Under the pieces are notes generated by a model. That model made no database searches. It was not told where the DNA came from and saw only the letters and a list, made by a program, of their open reading frames with translations. The translations under genes and the position numbers were made by a program. This document shows positions 6,162-12,982 of a stretch of 18,482 bases of DNA, in pieces. Source of the DNA: Verrucomicrobiota bacterium (GTDB lineage: Bacteria > Verrucomicrobiota > Lentisphaeria > Oligosphaerales > JAFGRS01); the NCBI GenBank assembly GCA_019136035.1, contig JAGVUW010000714.1, positions 1-18,482 of the forward strand. Reading direction: 5' to 3'. Numbering within the stretch: position 1 is the first letter of the stretch; each line of letters begins with the position of its first letter.

Positions 6162-9100
6162 TCACGGCAGACTGAGCACGGCGGCGTTCTCCATGGTGAC
6201 GGCATCGCCTGGGCCGTAGTCGTAGATGACGTAGCGGGTGAGGCCATCGGCATCGCCATCGCTGAACTCGGTGATGAGTATGGCGGCGGGCACGGGCTGG
6301 CCGTCGAGCGGTTCGACGAGGAGGTCGCGGGCCTGCTGGGTATCGCGCAGGCGTCGCCAGGCGGTGCCGGCCTCATTGGCGACGGTCTTGCCGCTGTAGT
6401 ACTGCCAGCCGGCGAGGCGCAGGCCCGTAGTGCCGAGGATGCGTCCATCTTCGCAGCCCTTGACGAAGCCCTCGCCGAGGCGCGCGTCGTGGTCGAGGTG
6501 GAGTCGGACGGCCTGGCCCTCGGTGCTGGCGGCCCGGATGCGGTAGGAGGTCGACGAGCCGAGCTCGTTGTGGAGGCGCAGGTGGCGTCCGACGAGGGCC
6601 ATGCCCTGGGGCGGTGCGGGTGCGACGAGGATGGAATTGGCGGCCCAGTCGCAGGCGGTGATAGTGCCGCGGTACTCGGCTTCGGCCAGGGTGAGGCCGT
6701 GGCCCTGCCGCTGGAGGCGGGTGCCGCGGACGAGGACGGCGCCCGCCAGGTTGCCGCGGCGTTCCCGCCAGAGAGCGAACTCCGCGTCGGTGGTGATGCC
6801 CTCGACGCTGAGTTCGCGGCGGCGGCCGTGCTGCAGGACAATCCAGTCGACCACATCGCCGCTGGTGACGCGCAGGGCCAGGGGCGGGAAATCGCCGTCG
6901 GCGGGGTCGGCCGCGATGGGGAGGGTCTCGACGCGGTCGAGGCGGGCCGAGCCGGCGCGCGGGTGGAGGAGGTGGAGGTACTGCTGGCGGAGGGGTGCCT
7001 GTTCGCTGCGGTTGTCGAGGAGTGCCCAGGTGATGTCGTAGGCGGAGCGGCCGCCGGGAGCGCGGCCTTTGGCGAGGGTGAGGTCGCCCTGGCGGGGCTC
7101 GAGGGCGTGGACCTCGAGGCTGAGGTCCTTCTGATCGCGCAGGTCGTAGGTGAGGCTCCACGGGCCTTCGACGCGGGCGCGTGACGGCTCGCGCATGAGG
7201 GCCAGGGCGCCGAGTTCCTTGTCGGTGCTGGTGGCGGCGGCGATGTCCATGTGTGCCACGGCCTCGCCGGCGGCGGAACCGCTGCCGGGCTGGGTTGTCA
7301 CGCCGGCGATGGTGGCCTCGCCGTCGGGGCCGTGGAAGCTCATGATGTGGCGCGTGCCGCCGCGGACCCGTTCGACGGTGACGACATAGAAGTCGGTATC
7401 GGAGAGGTCGATCAGGGCGATGGAGCGCTGGCGGAAGGGTGCTTCGGGATCCTGGCCGGCGGTGCATTCGGCGGCGGCGACCTGGGCGGGAGCTGTGGCC
7501 GCGAAGGTGTTCAGCTCGCCCTTGCCAAAGCTCCAGGCCGAGACGCCCTCGATCTTGGTGGCGTAGTGGGTGCCCCAGTTGGTCTCCCAGTGATGGGCGT
7601 AGGTCCAGCCTTCGGGGTAGCCCAGTTCGGGGAGCCAGTCGCGCTGGAAGGCAGCGAGGCCGTAGGTAAGCATGTCCGGGTGGGCGTGCTGGGGCACGCG
7701 TCCATAGCGCAGCCAGAGGGCGCGTTCGTGGTCGCCGCTGCCGGAGCGCAGGAAGGCCTGGCCGTAGCCATCCTGGATGAGGCTGGGGAGCTTCTCCCAG
7801 AGGCCGTGCTGCTGGCGAGCCGTCGCGGCGGCCTGGCGCAGGGCCGGGTCGGCGATGGTCTTAACGGCGTCGGGCTCGGGACCGGCATAGGCGAGGGCGA
7901 AGCGGGAGTCGCCGGTGAGGGCGAAGGCCTTGGCCCAGTCCGTGCGGTCGCAGGGGTAGCCCGGTTTCAGGGCCAGCGGGTCGGGCCGGGCGCCCTTGCC
8001 GGTATCGCCGACCACGGGGTAGGTGCGTCCGATGAGGGTGTAATCGAGGGGGAAGTCATACTGGAGTCGGAAGCGCGGGTCCTGCTGGGGCGATACGAAG
8101 CGTGGCGGCACGTAGCGATCCGGGTGGAGGGCGCGGATGCCGTCGAGGGTTTCGAAGAGCCGTGCCATATCGCGGATCTGGATATGGTTATAGCTGGGAG
8201 ACTCATGGGCGCCGCCGTCGCGGTAGTACTCGTTGACGAGAGCGAAGCGCACGCCGCGTTCATTGAGGAGCCAGTCGGCGATATCGAGGGAAGCGGGGGT
8301 GCCGAGGGCGAGGGCCAGCGTCGCGGCGGTGACCTCCTGTTGCGGGTAGTTCCTGGCGATGGCGTTATCGAGGCAGGCCTGCAGGGGGACGCGCAGGATG
8401 CCGACCTCGAGGAAGCGCCGGAGGTCGCGGGTGGTCTGGAGTTCGGGGTGGTGGTGGGCGCGGGCGAACTCGAGGAGGGCCTGGTCCTGGTCGACGTGTT
8501 CGAAGATGAGGTCCCAGGCGCGGGCGCAGTCCTCCATGCGGGGCGTGTCCCAGTTCGGCTGGATGTAGAGGAAGGTGCTGGCGAGGCGCTCATAGCGTGC
8601 CGGAATGGGGGCGCCGACGGGGCCGTTATAGACGCCGTCGCGGTTGGGGATCTTGCGGTGGTTGAGGTTGACGGCCATGTCGGCCATGCTCTCGGCGTAG
8701 CGCAGCAGGGCGACGCCACAGGCGTGGGCGTAGCGTGCGTCGCCGGTGGCGGCAAAGGCGCGGGCGGACTGGACGATGCCGGGGGTGAGGGTCTTCATGT
8801 AGGCCTGCCACTGGTGGTAGTAGGCGATGAAGGGCCAGCGCCAGACGCGGCCGTTGGCATCGCGGATCGGGGTCGCGGGTTCGCAGCCGTAGCCGTCGTC
8901 CGGGAAGTCCCCCGAGTGCATGTCGCCGTTGGCATAGTCGTTGGACGGGAACCAGGTTTTGCAGTTCGGGCAACCGACCTTCCATGGGTGCTTGTCGGGG
9001 TCCATGATCCAGGGGTAGAAGCCGCTGCGGCCCTCGTAGATGGCAGTGCCGCAGACCGGGCACCCCTTGCCGACGCCGCCGCCCTCGAGGCTGCCGAGGA

Positions 9101-9659
9101 CGATGAGGCAGGTGCGCGGCACCGACGGCCCGGGGACGATCTGGTAGATGGCCTCGTCATCGAGGCCGAGCCAGGCCTGCGCAAGGGGGCCGGGTGCTTC
9201 GGCCTTGAGGGCTTCCAGGTCGGCGTCCGAGTGCAGGGTCCGGCGCGACTTGACCTCGTCGAAGTCGCTCTTGCCGAGGGGCCAGAGGCGCGGCAGGTCG
9301 ATGGAGGCATGCTGGCGCGGGGCGTGCAGGGAACCCCAGGGGATGACCTCGACGGTCATCTCGAAGCGCCCGGCCTGGCCGGTGAAGGCGAGGCGGGCCT
9401 CGCCGGGGGCGAGGGCGCGGTAGTAGAAGCGCTGGACGGCGTCCTGGTCCCAGGTGTCGATGGCCTGGAGGTTGGCCGGGGTGGCGGCGGTGAGGGGCCC
9501 GGAGCCCTCCGGCTGCTGCAGGCAGACGCGGAAGAGCTGCCCGGGGAAGATCCACAGGGGTCGGTCGAGGACAGTGATATCAGCGGCAGCGGGGAGGGTG
9601 GTCAGCATGGTGGTGAGACCCAGGGTGAGCAGGGCAGTCAGGCGTCTGTTACAGAGCAC
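6162..9659 (-). CDS. Large secreted heparinase II/III-like polysaccharide lyase
   Basis: This 1165-residue protein has an N-terminal signal peptide (hydrophobic stretch ending LPAAA near residue 25). Residues about 190-260 hold two cysteine pairs, CPVC (200, 203) and CPNC (230, 233), with PWKVGCP and FPSND around them. This zinc-knuckle-like insert is seen in some bacterial heparinase II/III-like proteins. The alpha-helical toroid follows, with the active-site-like stretch GGAHESPSYN (Tyr490). The heparinase II/III beta-sandwich region starts near QHAHPDMLTYG (His658, His660). About 480 further residues are mostly beta-type and unassigned. Such enzymes cut uronic-acid polysaccharides by beta-elimination outside the cell. 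GTG 9659 is chosen because AGGAG lies 8 nt upstream; an ATG at 9686 would add nine residues but has a poorer site. Substrate is unknown. Confidence 0.88.
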   Translation of the reverse strand: MLCNRRLTALLTLGLTTMLTTLPAAADITVLDRPLWIFPGQLFRVCLQQPEGSGPLTAATPANLQAIDTWDQDAVQRFYYRALAPGEARLAFTGQAGRFEMTVEVIPWGSLHAPRQHASIDLPRLWPLGKSDFDEVKSRRTLHSDADLEALKAEAPGPLAQAWLGLDDEAIYQIVPGPSVPRTCLIVLGSLEGGGVGKGCPVCGTAIYEGRSGFYPWIMDPDKHPWKVGCPNCKTWFPSNDYANGDMHSGDFPDDGYGCEPATPIRDANGRVWRWPFIAYYHQWQAYMKTLTPGIVQSARAFAATGDARYAHACGVALLRYAESMADMAVNLNHRKIPNRDGVYNGPVGAPIPARYERLASTFLYIQPNWDTPRMEDCARAWDLIFEHVDQDQALLEFARAHHHPELQTTRDLRRFLEVGILRVPLQACLDNAIARNYPQQEVTAATLALALGTPASLDIADWLLNERGVRFALVNEYYRDGGAHESPSYNHIQIRDMARLFETLDGIRALHPDRYVPPRFVSPQQDPRFRLQYDFPLDYTLIGRTYPVVGDTGKGARPDPLALKPGYPCDRTDWAKAFALTGDSRFALAYAGPEPDAVKTIADPALRQAAATARQQHGLWEKLPSLIQDGYGQAFLRSGSGDHERALWLRYGRVPQHAHPDMLTYGLAAFQRDWLPELGYPEGWTYAHHWETNWGTHYATKIEGVSAWSFGKGELNTFAATAPAQVAAAECTAGQDPEAPFRQRSIALIDLSDTDFYVVTVERVRGGTRHIMSFHGPDGEATIAGVTTQPGSGSAAGEAVAHMDIAAATSTDKELGALALMREPSRARVEGPWSLTYDLRDQKDLSLEVHALEPRQGDLTLAKGRAPGGRSAYDITWALLDNRSEQAPLRQQYLHLLHPRAGSARLDRVETLPIAADPADGDFPPLALRVTSGDVVDWIVLQHGRRRELSVEGITTDAEFALWRERRGNLAGAVLVRGTRLQRQGHGLTLAEAEYRGTITACDWAANSILVAPAPPQGMALVGRHLRLHNELGSSTSYRIRAASTEGQAVRLHLDHDARLGEGFVKGCEDGRILGTTGLRLAGWQYYSGKTVANEAGTAWRRLRDTQQARDLLVEPLDGQPVPAAILITEFSDGDADGLTRYVIYDYGPGDAVTMENAAVLSLP

Positions 9660-9723
9660 AGCGAGATCTCCTGCAGGATTGGCCATCAGTCCGCGACCAG
9701 GCCCCGGGGGCCGTCAGGGGACC

Positions 9724-9734
9724 ACTATAGCGCC
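9724..9734 (-). promoter_or_regulatory. Probable -10 promoter element for the lyase-epimerase operon
   Basis: The minus strand reads GGCGC then TATAGT (9729 down to 9724), about 65 nt before the chosen GTG. It matches the element upstream of the membrane glycosyltransferase over GCGCTATAGT. No clear -35 is visible. With the start at about 9717, both candidate start codons would be transcribed. Confidence 0.5.
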
Positions 9735-9759
9735 GCTCGTCGCTGGAGGAAGAGGGAGA

Positions 9760-9955
9760 GACTGCCCACGGAGCACACGGACCACGCGGAGGGAGGGGTG
9801 GGGAGCAAGAGGTGCGTCGGTGCGTCGGTGCGTCGGTGCGTCGGTGCGTCGGTGGGGCGGTGCGTCGGTGCGTCGGTGCGTCGGTGCGTCGGTGGGTCGG
9901 TGCGTCGGTGCGTCGGTGCGTCGGTGGGGCGGTGCGTCGGTGGGGCGGTGGGGCC
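9760..9955 (+). repeat. Composite element: 52-nt direct repeat copy 1 plus 18-unit octamer array
   Basis: Positions 9760-9811 start GACTGCCCACGGAGCACACG and contain 9-bp-spaced CACGGAGCA, CACGGACCA and CGCGGAGGG units, then a G-rich linker. From 9812 there are 18 octamers: GTGCGTCG interrupted by GTGGGGCG (9852, 9924, 9940), GTGGGTCG (9892) and a final GTGGGGCC (9948). The periodicity is exact with no indel. The array lies about 80 bp upstream of the predicted lyase promoter start. Confidence 0.92.
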
Positions 9956-9970
9956 GGACTCCGGGCTCCC

Positions 9971-9998
9971 GACCTCTGACCTCCGACCGCCGACCTCC
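9971..9998 (+). repeat. Four-unit heptamer run GACCTCC type
   Basis: Units GACCTCT, GACCTCC, GACCGCC and GACCTCC sit between the two octamer elements. On the minus strand they read GGAGGTC and related forms, the G-rich orientation being opposite to that of the other arrays in this window. Confidence 0.65.
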
Positions 9999-10004
9999 GG
10001 ACGG

Positions 10005-10095
10005 GACTGCCCACGGAGCACACGGACCACGCGGAGGGAAGGGTGGGGAGAAGAGGTGCGTCGGTGCGTCGGTGGGGCGGTGCGTCGGTGGGGCA
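10005..10095 (+). repeat. Composite element copy 2: 51-nt direct repeat plus five octamers
   Basis: Positions 10005-10055 repeat 9760-9811 with one substitution and one missing base. Five octamers follow: GTGCGTCG, GTGCGTCG, GTGGGGCG, GTGCGTCG and GTGGGGCA. The near identity of the two copies, 245 bp apart, indicates a recent duplication or conversion. Confidence 0.9.
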
Positions 10096-10162
10096 CGGGG
10101 GAGGAGATCAGTCGGATCAGTCGGAGCGCAGGCCCGAGGCCCGAGGTCCCCGTCTTGCGGGC

Positions 10163-10191
10163 TTGCTGGCGGGGGCGGGGCGCGGTATAGT
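10163..10191 (+). promoter_or_regulatory. Predicted promoter for the Gfo/Idh operon
   Basis: TTGCTG (10163-10168) and TATAGT (10186-10191) are separated by exactly 17 nt, a good sigma-70-like spacing. The -10 is preceded by GCGCGG. The start codon is 112 nt downstream of the -10. This is the best two-box promoter in the window. Confidence 0.6.
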
Positions 10192-10302
10192 CGGCCGCCA
10201 AAGGCGGCGGGATCTGCTGCCTCGGCGTCCCGGGTCGGTTGGCGCGTGGCGTTGGGGCGGCGCCGTATGGTTGGCGACGCGCACACATGAGGAGGCGATG
10301 CC

Positions 10303-11496
10303 ATGCCGAAGTCAGGGGTTGTGAGCATCGGTTTGATCGGCCAGCAGTTCATGGGCCGGGCGCACTCGAATGCCTGGGGCCAGGCGAATCGGTTCTGTGC
10401 GCCGGCGCTGAAGGCGTCGCTGCACACGGTCTGTGGTCAGAACGCATCGACGCTGCCGGCGTTTGCCGAGAACTGGGGCTGGGCGCGGACGAGCACGGAC
10501 TACCACGCGATGGCGCGGGCCCCCGAGATTGACCTGATCGACATCACGGCACAGAACCACCTGCACCTGCCGATGGCGAAGGCGGCGATGGAGGCGGGCA
10601 AGGCGGTCGCCTGCGAGAAGCCGTTGGCGGGGACCTACAGTGACGCCCGTGAGATGGTGGCGCTGGCGCGGAAGTACAAGGTGCCGACCTTTGTCTGGTA
10701 CAACTACCGCCGCTGTCCGGCGATCGCCTATGCCTACCAGATGGCTCGTGCCGGTGCCCTGGGCCAGATCCGGCATGTCCGGGGCTTCTACCTGCAGGAC
10801 TGGGCTGACGCCTCGGTGCCGCTGCTGTGGCGTTTCGACGGCAAGGTCTCGGGGAGCGGCTCGCACGGCGACCTGTGCGCGCACACCATCGACATGGTCC
10901 GTTTTGTCACCGGCGAGGAGATTGTCGAGATCACGGGGGCGATGTTCGAGACCTTCGTGAAAGAGCGCACGATGGTGACCAAGGTCAGCGGCGGCGGGAT
11001 CGCCAGCAACGTCGCCGGTGCCGAGGGCACGAAGGTCCCGGTGACGGTGGATGACGCGGTGCTGTTCCTAGGGCGTCTCGAGGGCGGTGGTGTATGCAGT
11101 TTCGAGGCGACGCGCCTGGCGACGGGCCGTCAGAACTTCCACGGCTTCGAGATCAACGGCAGCAAGGGCAGCCTGCGCTTCAACTTCGAGCACAACAACG
11201 AGCTCGAGTACTACGACGCGACGGGCCCGCGCGGGACGCAGGGCTGGCGCACGATCATCTGCACGCACCAGCCGGACCACCCGTACATCCAGTTCTGGTG
11301 GCCGGACTCGCACGCCATCGGCTACGAGCACGCCTTCATCAATATGGCCTACGACATCCTGCAGGTGATGGCGGGCAAGGCGCCGGTGGTGCCGTTGCCG
11401 GACTTCGAGGATGCCTTCAAGACGCAGTGTGTGCTCGAGGCGGTGTCGCGCCTGGCGGCGGAGCGTCACAGCATGTCGGTGGCCGACCTGCGCTGA
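10303..11496 (+). CDS. Gfo/Idh/MocA family NAD(P)-dependent oxidoreductase
   Basis: This 397-residue soluble enzyme has no signal peptide. The N-terminal Rossmann fold shows IGLIGQQFMGRAHSNAW (G10, G13, G18) and the family's conserved EKP at 105-107. YNYRRCPA at 133-140 begins the C-terminal alpha/beta domain, which has the catalytic-site pattern D190-xxx-H194-xx-D197 (HGDLCAHTID). The length fits the family. Members oxidise or reduce cyclic polyols and sugars, such as inositol, glucose or modified hexoses, using NAD(P); substrate is not deducible. AGGAGG lies 7 nt before the ATG, an excellent ribosome site. It is divergent from the lyase-epimerase operon and followed by a secreted carbohydrate-binding-like protein, which suggests a role in glycan breakdown. 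A secreted form of the family is excluded here by the missing leader. Confidence 0.92.
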   Translation: MPKSGVVSIGLIGQQFMGRAHSNAWGQANRFCAPALKASLHTVCGQNASTLPAFAENWGWARTSTDYHAMARAPEIDLIDITAQNHLHLPMAKAAMEAGKAVACEKPLAGTYSDAREMVALARKYKVPTFVWYNYRRCPAIAYAYQMARAGALGQIRHVRGFYLQDWADASVPLLWRFDGKVSGSGSHGDLCAHTIDMVRFVTGEEIVEITGAMFETFVKERTMVTKVSGGGIASNVAGAEGTKVPVTVDDAVLFLGRLEGGGVCSFEATRLATGRQNFHGFEINGSKGSLRFNFEHNNELEYYDATGPRGTQGWRTIICTHQPDHPYIQFWWPDSHAIGYEHAFINMAYDILQVMAGKAPVVPLPDFEDAFKTQCVLEAVSRLAAERHSMSVADLR

Positions 11497-11741
11497 GGAT
11501 GCGGGGGAAGGCCGCTCGCAGGAAAGGCCGGGGCGCGGCGCTGTCGATGCCGTGGCGGCTCGTGGACGCGTTCGCGTCTGTGGACACTCGCGCTCCAGCG
11601 GACGTGGCGGGCGATCTCTCGGCCCTGTTCTGCCCGGCGCCTCCGGGCGCAGGGGGCGGGTCTGGAGCGGCGGTTGTCGGTGCGCGGCCGCGGGCGTGCG
11701 GTCCGGTCCGGTTCCGGGATGACTGAACGGAGGCGAGAGCC

Positions 11742-12878
11742 ATGTCGGTGTTACGGGTGGTTCTGAGCGGCATTCTGGGCGTGCTGGCGGTGCACGGCGC
11801 CACGGCGCTGGTCGGGGCCGACAGCGCGCCGGTGTTCCAGTCGTCGGCGCAGGTGACCTTCGGGGCGCTGTATGGCGAGCGCGCCATCCGGGCGACGGTC
11901 CTGGCGCCGGTGCCGGCGGCGGTGTCGGTGCACACGGGGCGCGCGCCGCGGCGTGTCTTTGTCGGTGGCGAGGCGCTGCCGGGTGACGCCTGGCAGTTCG
12001 ACGCCGGCACGGGCGTGGTGCGTCTGTCGCTGCCGGCGGGGACGAGTCAGTTGCAGATGCGTTTCGACGACCTGGCCGATCTGCGGCCGCGTCAGGTCGC
12101 GGTGCCGGTGCAGGTGGCCTCGGACGGCGCTTCTGCGGCGGCAGGCTCGATCGAGATGACGGTGGCGGACGAGCGCGCCTTCGGGAGCCTGCAGTGGTCG
12201 GGCCCGGAGGGCTTCTACGAGGTCCAGGCCCGGCGCGGCGGCGCGGTGGCGGCGGGCCTCGAGGTGGTAACGCAGGCATTCCGTCGGGGCGACACGATGC
12301 TGCTGGTTTCGGGCAGCGCCCTGACCGTTCGGGGTGAGGCGCCGGCGCAGGTCGTGCCGCTCGATCTCCTGCAGTGCCGGCTGGTCGGAGCAGTGACGCC
12401 GACGCGTCGTCTGGACAAGGACAGCGTGCCGTGGTCGACGAGCCTGGTGCTGGAGGGCGAAGCCTTCACCGGCGAGGGAGGCGGTGCGGTAACACGGAGC
12501 ACCGAGCATGCCGGCACGCATGGCGGCGGCTGCGTCTATGCCTGGGGCACCCCGGGGCACTGGCTGGCCTGGTCGGTGGAGGTCGCGAAGGCGGGCGACT
12601 ACAGCCTGGTCCTGGTGGCGGCCTCGCAGGAGAAGGTGATCCTGCGCTCGGTGCAGCTTGACGGCGCGCCTCTGTCGGGCGCGGCGGTCCTGCGTTTCGA
12701 GGGCACGGGCGGGTGGGGCCGCAGCAACGCCGCCGAGTGGCAGGCGGTACAGCCGGTGGACGCAGACGGTCGCCCGGTGCGTTTTGCCCTGAGTGCCGGG
12801 CGGCACGAGCTGCGGCTCGAGAACTCGCTCGGGCAGCATATGAATCTCGACTGCCTGCTGCTCGCGCCGGCGCCCTGA
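11742..12878 (+). CDS. Secreted protein with C-terminal carbohydrate-binding-like domain
   Basis: The 378 residues begin with a signal peptide (hydrophobic 5-24, likely cleavage near ALVGADSA). Residues about 30-235 are beta-rich with no motif I recognise; the stretch at 85-108 (FDAGTGVVRLSLPAG then LQMRF) resembles a beta-sandwich edge. Residues about 236-375 look like a CBM6/CBM35-type jelly roll: LEGEAF start, a Gly-rich loop, WLAWSVEVAKAGDYSLVLVA, and a closing GRHELRLENSLGQHMNLDCLLL. No catalytic motif is seen, so it may bind glycans or the lyase's substrate. GGAGG lies 8 nt before the ATG. The 245-bp space after the Gfo/Idh gene holds GC-rich inverted repeats (for example GACGC/GCGTC near 11566) but no gene. 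Name and fold are inferred from pattern only. Confidence 0.75.
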   Translation: MSVLRVVLSGILGVLAVHGATALVGADSAPVFQSSAQVTFGALYGERAIRATVLAPVPAAVSVHTGRAPRRVFVGGEALPGDAWQFDAGTGVVRLSLPAGTSQLQMRFDDLADLRPRQVAVPVQVASDGASAAAGSIEMTVADERAFGSLQWSGPEGFYEVQARRGGAVAAGLEVVTQAFRRGDTMLLVSGSALTVRGEAPAQVVPLDLLQCRLVGAVTPTRRLDKDSVPWSTSLVLEGEAFTGEGGGAVTRSTEHAGTHGGGCVYAWGTPGHWLAWSVEVAKAGDYSLVLVAASQEKVILRSVQLDGAPLSGAAVLRFEGTGGWGRSNAAEWQAVQPVDADGRPVRFALSAGRHELRLENSLGQHMNLDCLLLAPAP

Positions 12879-12948
12879 GGGCGTGCGGCGGGGCTCCGGC
12901 TGGGGCGATGTGTCGGGTTCGGGCGCCGCGGCTGCGGGCCTTGGCCGG

Positions 12949-12954
12949 TATGAT
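12949..12954 (+). promoter_or_regulatory. Probable -10 element for glutamine synthetase
   Basis: TATGAT preceded by CCGG lies 29 nt before the ATG at 12983. A start of transcription near 12961 would leave a 22-nt leader and would exclude the upstream in-frame ATGs at 12950, 12953 and 12959, which supports the 12983 start. No good -35 is seen. Confidence 0.45.
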
Positions 12955-12982
12955 GGTGATGCAAGAAAGTCAGACAGTCTCT

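Larger units (their letters stand above)
9735..10162. other. Divergent gap with repeat arrays between the two glycan operons
   Basis: Apart from the two promoters, this gap consists of a 52-nt direct repeat present twice, two octamer arrays and a short heptamer run. Open frames on both strands show only periodic peptides generated by the repeats, so no gene is called. Confidence 0.7.

Noticed and set aside
9812..10095. CRISPR array
   Set aside because: Repeats are contiguous 8-bp units with no unique spacers and no cas genes nearby.
7251..10190. A 979-codon open frame antisense to the lyase
   Set aside because: It mirrors the lyase frame in GC-rich DNA, has Gly/Val/Ala-rich composition with no motif, and continues into the octamer array.
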